Notes under the pieces: model-generated | The model's input: the letters and a program-made list of their open reading frames with translations, nothing else | Told to the model about the DNA's origin: nothing | Databases searched by the model: none | Shown here: positions 52,675 through 61,221 of the stretch, one piece after another | Layout of the letters: the number at the start of each line of letters is the position of its first letter | How positions within the stretch are numbered: position 1 is the stretch's first letter | DNA from: Mucilaginibacter agri | Lineage (GTDB): Bacteria; Bacteroidota; Bacteroidia; Sphingobacteriales; Sphingobacteriaceae | DNA length: 64,000 nt | Assembly: GCF_009928685.1 (NCBI RefSeq) | Contig: NZ_WWEO01000043.1 | Location: 682,001-746,000, forward strand | Direction of reading: 5' to 3' | Translations under genes and position numbers: made by a program

Positions 52675-55600
52675 ATGAAGAAGCTCTACTTAATTCTCTT
52701 ATCCGTTCTCACAATCGGCTTTATTTCACCGGCCAGCGCGCAGTTAACAAGCGCGACAATCAGTGGTAAAGTTGTCGATTCAAAAAACGTTACTATGCCG
52801 GGTGTTACCATTACGGTATTAAACACCAGCACCGGAACCCGTTATGGCGCACAAACCAACGCCGACGGCCGTTTCAGCATTCCTAACGTTAACCCAGGTG
52901 GCCCGTACACTATCACAGCCTCATTTATTGGTTACAAAAAAGAAGAGCGTAACGATCTTACCTTATCTTTAGGTAACGCCACTTACAATTTTCAGTTATT
53001 AGAAGAAAGTACTGCTTTGAAAGAAGTTACTGTACGTGCTACAGGTGGTGCAACTAAAACTGGCGCCAGCACACGTATCGGTCAAAATGCTATCAAAACG
53101 TTACCATCTATCAACCGTAACTTTCAGGATTTAACCCGTACTACTCCTCAAAGTAACAATAACTCTTTCCAGGGAACCAACTTCCGTTATAACAACGTAA
53201 CGCTGGATGGTGCTATCAATAACGATGCGATCGGTTTCAGCCCTTCATTAGGTGGCCAAACCAATGCATCTGGCCAGGTAGGTAGCAGTACCCGTACCAG
53301 CCCTATCCCAATGGATGCAATCCAGGATATACAAGTTTATGTAGCGCCTTTCGATATCAAAATTGGTAACGTATTGGGTGGTAGTATTAACGCTGTAACC
53401 CGCAGCGGTACAAATGATGTTAGCGGTGCTTTTTATAGCTATGGCCGTAACGCTACTTTGGTAGGTAAAAACAATGCTTCTGCAGCAGCAGGTGGCGATG
53501 GTTCTAAAGAGCCAAGTGATTTCCACGATTACCAGATCGGTGGCCGTTTAGGTTTCCCTATCATCAAAAACAAATTATTCTTCTTCACCAACGAAGAGAT
53601 CAACCGTCGTCAAGATCCGGTTATCTCCGGCGCTGGTACCGCTGGTTCTGCTAAGATCTTAAGCTTACAGGATGCACAAAATCTTGCAGCAGCATTTAAA
53701 GCTTACAGCGGGCAAGATGCAGGTACTTACAACAATACCAACATCTACTCTAAATCTAACAAGTTCTTTAATCGTTTAGACTGGAATATCAACGATCACA
53801 ACCAGTTAACAATCCGTAACAACACCATTAGCTCTGAAGCTACTAACTTAGAGCGCGACCAGTCTAACTTCCGTTTTGGTGGTATCGACTATGTATCGCA
53901 TAACAACTCTAACTCAACTGTTGCCGAATTAAAATCAAGATTATCAAACTCAGCTAACAACAGTTTATTGGTAGGTTATTCAAACGTACACGATTATCGT
54001 GACCCTACTTCGAACCCTGCTTTACCGCAAATCGAAATCACTGGTAACTCACCAGGTACCACCATTTTTATGGGTACTGACCGTGAAGCTGCTATATTTG
54101 ATATGCACCAAAAAACTACCGAGTTAACTGATAACTTTACTTTAACCAAAGGTAAACACACCTGGACTTTCGGTACACACAACGAGTTTTATAACATTAC
54201 TTATAACTTCGTTAACGCATGGAACGGTCGCGACGCGTATGGTAGCATTGCAGCGTTTTTGGCTAACAGCCCATCTCGCGTACGTGCTAACTACAACTAC
54301 ACCAACAACACCCGCGATTATATCCTTAGCAACCCATCGGCACAGTTTAAAGTTAACCTGTTAAGCTTATATGGTCAGGATGAGATCCAGTTAACTGATA
54401 ACTTCAAATTAACTGCAGGTATCCGTTTTGACTATGCTGATGTTCCTAATAAGCAGCCGTTAAGCTCTAAAACAACTGGTGCACCGGTTGATCCAAACTA
54501 CGGTAATACCTTTACTTATACTTTACCAAAAGATATCCAGAACAAATACCTGAACAATGTAGAGATCAACCCACGCGTATCATTTAACTATGATGTTAAT
54601 GGCGATCAAAGCGTTGTTCTGCGTGGTGGTAGCGGTTTATTTACTGGCCGTGTACCTTTCGCATGGTTTGGTTATGCGTTCTACAACAACGGTGTAACTT
54701 ACGGTGCATATGACAAAAGATCATCAGCTGGTCCGTTCACTCCAGGTACTAACCCGGTGCAAGCGCCTTCAAACGGTGGTTTAGGTTTTGTTAATCAACA
54801 AATCCCTGCGGTTAATACCAGCGCAAGCGGTGCAACCCAAGTGGATATGATCGACAACAACTTTAAAATGCCGCAAGTATGGAGAAGCAGTTTAGCTGTA
54901 GATTATACTACTCCAGATCAGTGGAAATTTAGCTTGGAAGGTATCTACACTAAAGTTATCCATGATTTGAAATTCCAACAGGTTAACACTACCGACCAGG
55001 TAGCTTACTACCCTTACGATACTCAAAAACAACAGCCAATATTTGTTAATACTAAGCCAAACGCTTTATACACCAACGCTTACTTATTATCAAATACAAG
55101 CCAAGGTTACCGTTACAGCGCAACAGCTTCGATTGCTAAGCTTTTCCAACTGGGTGCTTTAAGTAACTTAAACGCTAGCGTTGCCTACACTTACGGTCAC
55201 TCTAAAGACGTAACCAACGGTATCCGTAACTCAATGGAGTCTAACTGGCAATTAAACCAGGCTTTAAATCCAAACAACCCTGGTTTAGCTAACTCTAACT
55301 TTGATATCCGCAGCCGTATCGTATCAACCCTTAACTATATGGTTAACTGGGATAACGCTAAAAACTACACTGCAAACTTTACCTTCTTCTTCAGCGCGCA
55401 AACTGGTAACCCATACACTTATGGTTTCTATCCAAACGCTATCGATGGTACTGGTCAGCAAGTTAGTTTAGCTTACATTCCTAAAGTTGGCGAAACTGTT
55501 AAATTCTTTAACGACATTGCTGGTGGCCAAACTGCAGCACAGCAAGCAGCAGCATTCGACGCCTTTATCGATGGTGACAAATACCTGAAAACTCGTCGTG

Positions 55601-55962
55601 GTAACTTTACCGAGCGTAACGCAGCGTTTACACCATGGAACAACCAACTTGACTTCCGTTTTGCTCAAGACTTTAAATTTGGTAGCGGCAAACGTAAACA
55701 AGTTATTACCTTCACTTACGATATCGTTAACTTAACCAACCTGTTGAACAAGAAATGGGGTCAATACTACTTCTCTCCAAACACTTACAACTCAACATCT
55801 AGCGTAGGTTTAACACCAGTGAGTGGTGCAGGTACACCTTCATTTGCAAACGTACCAACAACTTATCCTAAGTATACATTCACTAACCCTGGATTACCAT
55901 ACTCAGTTGATTACTTTGCTTCACGCTGGCAAATGCAGTTTGGTGTGCGTTACGCATTCTAA
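52675..55962 (+). CDS. TonB-dependent receptor with carboxypeptidase-regulatory domain (Oar-like)
   Basis: A 1095-residue outer-membrane protein: signal peptide (MKKLYLILLSVLTIGFISPASAQ), a carboxypeptidase-regulatory domain (about 28-110), a plug (about 120-240, with NAIKTLPSINRNFQDLTRT) and a large beta-barrel ending in FGVRYAF. No SusD gene follows, so it is of the Oar type, not SusC. Its codon use is strongly biased (very few rare codons), implying high expression. AACCTTTG at about 52651-52658 is a degenerate -7 box with TTGG about 19 bases before. Confidence 0.92.
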   Translation: MKKLYLILLSVLTIGFISPASAQLTSATISGKVVDSKNVTMPGVTITVLNTSTGTRYGAQTNADGRFSIPNVNPGGPYTITASFIGYKKEERNDLTLSLGNATYNFQLLEESTALKEVTVRATGGATKTGASTRIGQNAIKTLPSINRNFQDLTRTTPQSNNNSFQGTNFRYNNVTLDGAINNDAIGFSPSLGGQTNASGQVGSSTRTSPIPMDAIQDIQVYVAPFDIKIGNVLGGSINAVTRSGTNDVSGAFYSYGRNATLVGKNNASAAAGGDGSKEPSDFHDYQIGGRLGFPIIKNKLFFFTNEEINRRQDPVISGAGTAGSAKILSLQDAQNLAAAFKAYSGQDAGTYNNTNIYSKSNKFFNRLDWNINDHNQLTIRNNTISSEATNLERDQSNFRFGGIDYVSHNNSNSTVAELKSRLSNSANNSLLVGYSNVHDYRDPTSNPALPQIEITGNSPGTTIFMGTDREAAIFDMHQKTTELTDNFTLTKGKHTWTFGTHNEFYNITYNFVNAWNGRDAYGSIAAFLANSPSRVRANYNYTNNTRDYILSNPSAQFKVNLLSLYGQDEIQLTDNFKLTAGIRFDYADVPNKQPLSSKTTGAPVDPNYGNTFTYTLPKDIQNKYLNNVEINPRVSFNYDVNGDQSVVLRGGSGLFTGRVPFAWFGYAFYNNGVTYGAYDKRSSAGPFTPGTNPVQAPSNGGLGFVNQQIPAVNTSASGATQVDMIDNNFKMPQVWRSSLAVDYTTPDQWKFSLEGIYTKVIHDLKFQQVNTTDQVAYYPYDTQKQQPIFVNTKPNALYTNAYLLSNTSQGYRYSATASIAKLFQLGALSNLNASVAYTYGHSKDVTNGIRNSMESNWQLNQALNPNNPGLANSNFDIRSRIVSTLNYMVNWDNAKNYTANFTFFFSAQTGNPYTYGFYPNAIDGTGQQVSLAYIPKVGETVKFFNDIAGGQTAAQQAAAFDAFIDGDKYLKTRRGNFTERNAAFTPWNNQLDFRFAQDFKFGSGKRKQVITFTYDIVNLTNLLNKKWGQYYFSPNTYNSTSSVGLTPVSGAGTPSFANVPTTYPKYTFTNPGLPYSVDYFASRWQMQFGVRYAF

Positions 55963-55987
55963 ACAGATTTTTCAAAATAGTAATTAT

Positions 55988-56017
55988 AAAAAAGGCTCCC
56001 GATTGGGAGCCTTTTTT
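55988..56017 (+). terminator. Terminator of the Oar-like receptor
   Basis: AAAAAGGCTCCC / GGGAGCCTTTTT stem with a 4-base loop and T run. Confidence 0.9.
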
Positions 56018-56147
56018 GTTGATGAAATGTGCCGTTCCAGACTAAATTGACAAACCGCAGGCCCATTCACATTTAACTATACATCTCCTGCATTCTTGAG
56101 TTTGCTTTCTTGTAAAGAAATAACTTTAACTATAAACTTTACAAACT

Positions 56148-57200
56148 ATGAAAAGAAAGCTCACCTATGCAGCATTGTTATTAATCGCTGCTTCATTAAC
56201 CAATTGCAAAAAAGCAACGGAAACTAATCCGGAACCCACGGCCGTGGAAAACCAGCTCGAGGCGAGCTACGGCAAGCCTGTGCTGACAGCGGTGGTAGCA
56301 CCTAATACTGTTGAAACTATTGCGGGAATGGTTTACCAATCGGGACCAAAACTGGTTGACGGGACCGCCAGTACTGCACGTTTTGACAACCCTTTTGCCC
56401 TTGTAATGGCAAAAGACGGCAGCTTGCTGATTGGCGATATTAATAACAATGCCGTTAGAAAACTATCTCCACAAGGCACAGTATCTACTTTGCAGTTACA
56501 AGCTAATGCTAATGGCGAACGTATTTATAACCCTACCTGGATAGGCTTGGACGACAACGAAAACCTGCACGTGATATGCCTTAATGTTGATGCAGCGGAA
56601 GGTTATAGTCAGTCGTGGATTTTTGGACCTTCGGGCAATGTGGTAGCCTCGTGGTGGTATATGTATGGGTACTTTTCCTGCATGGCTAAAGACCCGTATG
56701 AAAATACGCTTTGGTTTAGCGACGGTACGGATATAGGTAAGCATAAACTGGGTGCAGGTGGCAGAATAGGCATAGATTATATCAAGTATGACATGAGTAA
56801 ATTACCCGAAACTAATGAGCGGGGCCGCGCCTTCGACGCGATGTTTGTTGGCTACAACGGTGTAAAGTATGTGGCTTTACAAAACATGATTTATAAGCTT
56901 ACTCCAAGCGGTGTTTTTGAGCGGATATTTACAAATTTTACGTTTTCGCAGATATCAAGCATCGTAGCTAATAAAGATAGTCGTACAATTTACGTCGCCG
57001 ATAACGGGGCTATCAGAAAAATTGAAAATAATAAAATCACAACCATTGTTGGGCCTAACGCAGCCCACCCAGATTACCGCGATGGCGTAGGCTCGGGTGC
57101 GGATGTGCATGCAGGCCAGCTGATATTTGGTAAAACCGAGAACATCATCTACTTTACTGACAACTACGCCCAAACAGTGCGCAGGCTAACGTTAAAATAA
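56148..57200 (+). CDS. NHL-repeat-like lipoprotein
   Basis: A 350-residue exported lipoprotein. The lipobox is LTNC (Cys20). The mature part has beta-propeller NHL-like repeats, for example TARFDNPFALVMAKDGSLLIGDINNNAVRKL (about 75-106), RTIYVADNGAIRKIENNKI (about 277-296) and NIIYFTDNYAQTVRRLTL at the end. NHL proteins bind proteins or sugars; the partner is unknown. Likely cell-surface. Confidence 0.82.
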   Translation: MKRKLTYAALLLIAASLTNCKKATETNPEPTAVENQLEASYGKPVLTAVVAPNTVETIAGMVYQSGPKLVDGTASTARFDNPFALVMAKDGSLLIGDINNNAVRKLSPQGTVSTLQLQANANGERIYNPTWIGLDDNENLHVICLNVDAAEGYSQSWIFGPSGNVVASWWYMYGYFSCMAKDPYENTLWFSDGTDIGKHKLGAGGRIGIDYIKYDMSKLPETNERGRAFDAMFVGYNGVKYVALQNMIYKLTPSGVFERIFTNFTFSQISSIVANKDSRTIYVADNGAIRKIENNKITTIVGPNAAHPDYRDGVGSGADVHAGQLIFGKTENIIYFTDNYAQTVRRLTLK

Positions 57201-57209
57201 CACACCTAC

Positions 57210-57258
57210 ATATAAAAGGAAAGCCCTTTAGCAATGCTAAAGGGCTTTCCTTTTATAT
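57210..57258. terminator. Very long bidirectional terminator
   Basis: Perfect 23-bp inverted repeat (arm core AAAGGAAAGCCCTTTAGC) with a 3-base loop AAT. It ends the NHL gene and the convergent Tyr/Pro-rich gene. Confidence 0.9.
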
Positions 57259-57268
57259 CATTTTTTAA

Positions 57269-57577
57269 TTACCATCTTCTGTGTGGGCCGTGGTATCTGT
57301 TATGAACCACAACTACACGACGTGGGCCATAATAACCGTGACGTACATAAACAGCTCTGCGGTAATAGCCGCGATGATATCTCGGGCCATAGTAAGCAAC
57401 CGGAGCTGGCTCATAGTAAGCAGGCGCAGGGGTATAAACTACAGGAGCTGGTGCGTAATAAACAGGGCGTGGCGGAGGTGTACCAATATTTAAACCTACA
57501 TGTACGCCTACTTGTGCTTTTGCAGCGTTGATTGTAAACAAGGCAACTATTACTGCTAAAAAGGTTATACGTTTCAT
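57269..57577 (-). CDS. Small exported Tyr/Pro/Arg/His-rich protein
   Basis: A 102-residue protein with a signal peptide (MKRITFLAVIVALFTINAAKAQ) and a low-complexity mature part built from Pro, Tyr, Ala, Val, His and Arg (for example YYAPAPVVYTPAPAYYEPAP, then RYHRGYYRRAVYVRHGYYGP). Similar small secreted proteins are frequent in this group but their role is unknown. It is convergent with the NHL lipoprotein. Confidence 0.75.
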   Translation of the reverse strand: MKRITFLAVIVALFTINAAKAQVGVHVGLNIGTPPPRPVYYAPAPVVYTPAPAYYEPAPVAYYGPRYHRGYYRRAVYVRHGYYGPRRVVVVHNRYHGPHRRW

Positions 57578-57906
57578 ATTCGATGTATCTTATAAGTAAA
57601 TGATGCTTTAAACATCGTTGTTATACCAGTAGGACAAGTATCATGCCGGAGGGTTTAAGCGTTTTATCGGTTTGGTTAGTAAATAGCATGTAAATAGCTG
57701 TTTTTGAGGGATAAAAAATGGAATAGTATAGCCTTTGATCCCTCATATATTGTTGCGAGGAAGAAAGCAATCCCGTAGCTATACATATACAATTTGTATA
57801 GTGCAAACTGCATAGCAGGAGGGCTTTGAGAGCCTAGGCCATGCAGAACCCGGTTGAAAAAGTAGATTAAAAGCCCCTCTCTTTGGAGAGGGGTTTGGGA
57901 GAGGTG
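57578..57906. other. 329-base intergenic region with half repeats
   Basis: No gene seen. It holds a TGAGGGAT / ATCCCTCA stem (about 57706-57744), a half GTCATTGCGAGG element (TGTTGCGAGGAAGAAAGCAA at 57751-57770) and a half GAGGGG hairpin (CCCCTCTC / GAGAGGGG at about 57874-57893). Confidence 0.6.
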
Positions 57907-59661
57907 TTATAAATTCTTTGCCAGTTTCAGCATCATTTCCTGCGGCACCTTTTGTAGGTCGAGTACCAGGAAGCCATCCAAGCAGTCGGCAAACTTTGGA
58001 TCGATGTTGAAGCAAATGATTTTGGCGTTAAGCGATATGTACTGGCGCAACAACACCGGTACTTTCATATTGCGGGTTTCCAGTTCAGAGATCAGGTTGT
58101 CGAGGTTTTTAAAGCTGTCCTCGCCGGTTAAAAGGAGTTCGGCATCGATGCTTGAAAAGTCGACCTTAAATTTCTTGCGAGGCTTCACATACTCAGCCAT
58201 TTCATGGTCAAAATGATTACGTGTTATATAATCAACAATAAGCGACTTAGAGAACTTAGAAAAGCTATTGCTAATACTTGCCGGGCCTATAAGATAGCGA
58301 TAACGTGGGTTATCGATCAAAAACTTCAAAATACCTTTCCACAATAAAAACAGTGGAAGTGGTTTTTGCTGATATTCCTTACGAATCCATGAACGGCCTA
58401 GCTCCAGGCTGCGTTTAAGCACCGAGGTAAATTCGGCCTTGATTTTAAATAGGGTAGAGATGTAAAAACCCTTTTTACCCATGCTGTAAAATATCTCATC
58501 GCCCAGGCCAATGCGATAAGCGCCAACCACCATTTTAGCTTCGGTATCCCAAATAAAAAGGTGGTTATAGTAAATATCATATTCGTCGAGGTCGGTACTT
58601 TTGTTAGTGCCTTCACCAATTTCCCTGAAGGTTATCTCCCGTAAACGCCCTATCTCGCGGATCACATGGGGTATGGCCGAGGTGGGGGCCACATATACTT
58701 CGTACGCTTTTTCCTTAGTCACGAGGTAGTCCTCGCGAAGCCCGTCAATCTCCGCAGATAAAATATCTGCACTGACAGCCTCTTCAATTTCTTCAGGTCT
58801 TTTCTTAATCTTGAAAAGTTCGCGGGGTTTGAAGATCTTTTTATCCTCTTCTAAACCTGTACCCAGCGCATAGGTTTTTGCACGTAAGAAGTTAAGTAAC
58901 TTGGCGGGGTCTTTATTATCGGGCACCTCCTGAATATTAATTGGCTTGCCAATACGCAGTTTAATGGTTTGCCCCTGTTTATTAAACAATTCCGATGGTA
59001 GCTTAGCCGTGCGCAATGCAGGGTGGATCATGCTGAGCAGGTTAAACAGCACACCATTATTGCCATGAAAATAAATTGGTACAACCGGCGCCTTTGCTTT
59101 TTGAATGATCTTGCCCACTACCGGGTGCCAAAGGCGATCGGTAACCTGTTGTTGTTCTACCTTAAATGTAGATACTTCGCCCGCGGGAAAGATGCCAATA
59201 GGTGTGCCATTATTAAGCAGCTCGAGGGTAGATTTTATACCACTAATACTTGATGAATGCTCAATATTTTCGAAGGGGTTTACAGCAACAAAGTAATCAC
59301 TTAGGTTAGGGATCTTTTTTAATAAAAAATTAGCCATTACTTTTGCCTCTGGCCTAACCATGCATAATATTTTCAGCAATATCATGCCCTCAATACCACC
59401 ATAAGGATGGTTGGCTATGGCAATAAATGCACCGTCGGCTGGTATATTTTTTAGTTCTCGCTCGTCAAACTCTATTTTAACGCCGCAGCCTTCTAAAATA
59501 GCGTCAACAAAATCGGGGCCTTGTTTGGGTTGTGCCTGGGCAAACAGATCGTTTACCTGGTTTATTTTCATAATTTCCATCAGAAAGGCCGCCAGTCCGG
59601 GCATCTTCAGCTTATCTAACTTAGTGGCCTTTGCAAATTCTTCTGTGGTAATTACCTTCAT
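57907..59661 (-). CDS. Bifunctional acyltransferase, OlsF-like (PlsC domain + GNAT domain)
   Basis: A 584-residue fusion. The N-terminal part (about 60-275) is a lysophospholipid acyltransferase (PlsC-like) domain with the motif NHPYGGIEG (His85) and FPAGEVS in the second block; the C-terminal part (about 315-520) is a GNAT-type N-acyltransferase as in OlsB (VYVAPTSAIPHVIREIGRLREITFREIGEG and YDIYYNHLFIWDTEAKMVVGAYRI). This arrangement is that of OlsF in Flavobacterium and Serratia, which makes ornithine lipids; glycine or other aminolipids are also possible. NCBI-style label would be lysophospholipid acyltransferase. Confidence 0.82.
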   Translation of the reverse strand: MKVITTEEFAKATKLDKLKMPGLAAFLMEIMKINQVNDLFAQAQPKQGPDFVDAILEGCGVKIEFDERELKNIPADGAFIAIANHPYGGIEGMILLKILCMVRPEAKVMANFLLKKIPNLSDYFVAVNPFENIEHSSSISGIKSTLELLNNGTPIGIFPAGEVSTFKVEQQQVTDRLWHPVVGKIIQKAKAPVVPIYFHGNNGVLFNLLSMIHPALRTAKLPSELFNKQGQTIKLRIGKPINIQEVPDNKDPAKLLNFLRAKTYALGTGLEEDKKIFKPRELFKIKKRPEEIEEAVSADILSAEIDGLREDYLVTKEKAYEVYVAPTSAIPHVIREIGRLREITFREIGEGTNKSTDLDEYDIYYNHLFIWDTEAKMVVGAYRIGLGDEIFYSMGKKGFYISTLFKIKAEFTSVLKRSLELGRSWIRKEYQQKPLPLFLLWKGILKFLIDNPRYRYLIGPASISNSFSKFSKSLIVDYITRNHFDHEMAEYVKPRKKFKVDFSSIDAELLLTGEDSFKNLDNLISELETRNMKVPVLLRQYISLNAKIICFNIDPKFADCLDGFLVLDLQKVPQEMMLKLAKNL

Positions 59662-59695
59662 ATTTTTCTTATACAGATGTTGGTGTTTGTAACTC

Positions 59696-59703
59696 CAAAT
59701 TTA
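59696..59703 (-). promoter_or_regulatory. -7 box of the OlsF-like gene
   Basis: TAAATTTG on the minus strand, exact match to TAnnTTTG, 34 bases before the ATG. Confidence 0.5.
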
Positions 59704-59734
59704 TTTAATTTAAACCGCTATTACGGCCTCCGGT

Positions 59735-60565
59735 ATGAAAACCTCACTTAAAAATTACCTCTCCATAACAAAGAAAGAATGGAACGGCCTGGTTATACTG
59801 GTTGTACTGATAATATTGGTTTTATTGGTTCCGTATGCATACCGGGTGTTGCACAAAGATAAGGTAATAAATTTTAACGACTTTGACGCTGTTGCTGCAC
59901 AACTTCCGGCAATGGATTCGGCGAGTGTAGACGACGTCAGTAAACCGGCATCGCCAGTCCTCTTCAATTTCAACCCCAATCACCTGCCAGATGACCAATG
60001 GCGCAAATTGGGTATGAATGAAAGGCAGATAGCTATGATTGATAATTACCAGGCTAAAGGCGGCAAGTTTTATAAAAAGGCCGATCTGCAAAAGATGTAT
60101 TCCATTACTGCAGATGACTACAAGCGCCTCGAACCCTACATCCAATTACCAGCCGATATGCCCGCTGCAATTATCGATATCAATCGTGCAGATTCTGCAT
60201 CGTTGGTTACGCTCAAAGGCATCGGTCCAGCCTACGCCATGCGCATTATTCGCTACCGGGATAAATTGGGCGGTTTCTATAAAAAGAATCAGCTGAAAGA
60301 AGTTTTCGGTATTGACGAAGAACACTATCTGTTGATCAAGGACCAGCTTAAACTAAATCCTGCTTCAATTCATAAACTCAACATCAACCAAGCCACTTTC
60401 GACGATCTGCGCCGATATCCATATCTCAGCTACAAACAGATTAACGCTATTATTCAGTACCGAAATGAACACGGTGATTATGATAATTTTGATGACCTGA
60501 AAGATGTGGCGATTTTGGATGATGTTACTTTGAGTAAGGTTAGGGCTTATTGGATATTTAGGTAG
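59735..60565 (+). CDS. Helix-hairpin-helix (ComEA-like) protein
   Basis: A 276-residue protein with one N-terminal transmembrane helix (about 17-37) and three tandem helix-hairpin-helix segments (about 78-125, 147-200 and 215-276), for example INRADSASLVTLKGIGPAYAMRIIRYRDKLGGFYKK and LRRYPYLSYKQINAIIQYRNEHG. It resembles the ComEA DNA-receptor family but is longer; binding DNA at the membrane is possible. Divergent from the OlsF-like gene. Confidence 0.85.
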   Translation: MKTSLKNYLSITKKEWNGLVILVVLIILVLLVPYAYRVLHKDKVINFNDFDAVAAQLPAMDSASVDDVSKPASPVLFNFNPNHLPDDQWRKLGMNERQIAMIDNYQAKGGKFYKKADLQKMYSITADDYKRLEPYIQLPADMPAAIIDINRADSASLVTLKGIGPAYAMRIIRYRDKLGGFYKKNQLKEVFGIDEEHYLLIKDQLKLNPASIHKLNINQATFDDLRRYPYLSYKQINAIIQYRNEHGDYDNFDDLKDVAILDDVTLSKVRAYWIFR

Positions 60566-61221
60566 TGTGCTTATGGTTGGTACGATGAACCTTGTCATGG
60601 AGGTGCCCTAAGCCCCAATTTGCATAGGTCAGCGCTAAGATGAGCGTTTGTCCCGCTCAGTTGCCGCGGGTTGGCTGTTACTTTGGGGCGCCAAAGTAAC
60701 CAAAGCGCCTGTTGGCAAGAGGCTTCTTTACGCACAAGGCCTGCCGCACAAACAGTCACAACACACAGGCCGGGATCTTTTGCCCCGCTTACGCCCGCAC
60801 GTATCCAACCCGTCTGTCAAATCTCCAATGCCTCTCCCTACACACTATCCACCATTGTTCTGCCTGCTTTTGCCCGAAGCTATTTGCCAACTTAAGGAAA
60901 AATAGAAATTAGAAACTGCTCGCACAGTCCTAAGGTCGGCTAACCCATGTGGCCTCTTGATTTTCGGGTAGCACTTCCCCTGCCCAACTATTGACTTTCA
61001 TAGAAAATAAAGCAGCCACGACTTTTCTTTTTGGTTCTTTTTCTTTTGAGAGAAAAGAAAAAGAACATCCATTGACACTTCATAACCTACACTACCCACC
61101 CTAATGAAAAACGAATTCTGCGAGATTTGAGTCATTGCTTTGTAGGGCTGAGATTGCTTTCCCGATAACTATCAGAACTGGCTTTACCTCGCAATGACAC
61201 GTGGATAAAAGAAGCTACGTA
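60566..61221. other. 656-base non-coding block of repeats
   Basis: No gene is supported. Three overlapping frames stay open between about 60648 and 60912 at the same time, which is a sign of a GC-rich repeat and not of a protein. Contents: a hairpin GTTACTTTGG / CCAAAGTAAC (60676-60702), a GC-rich block (60703-60900), a stem CTTTTTCTTTTGAG / GAGAAAAGAAAAAG (about 61040-61066) and a GTCATTGC / GCAATGAC element (61130-61197). It lies between convergent genes. Confidence 0.6.
61130..61197. repeat. Palindromic repeat, GTCATTGCGAGG family (diverged copy)
   Basis: Arms GTCATTGC / GCAATGAC with GATTGCTTTC and TTTACCTCGC inside. Shorter and more diverged than the other copies. Confidence 0.5.

Noticed and set aside
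60648..60912. Three overlapping + strand ORFs of 66-85 residues
   Set aside because: All three frames are open together over a GC-rich repeat, and none has a protein-like composition or start context.
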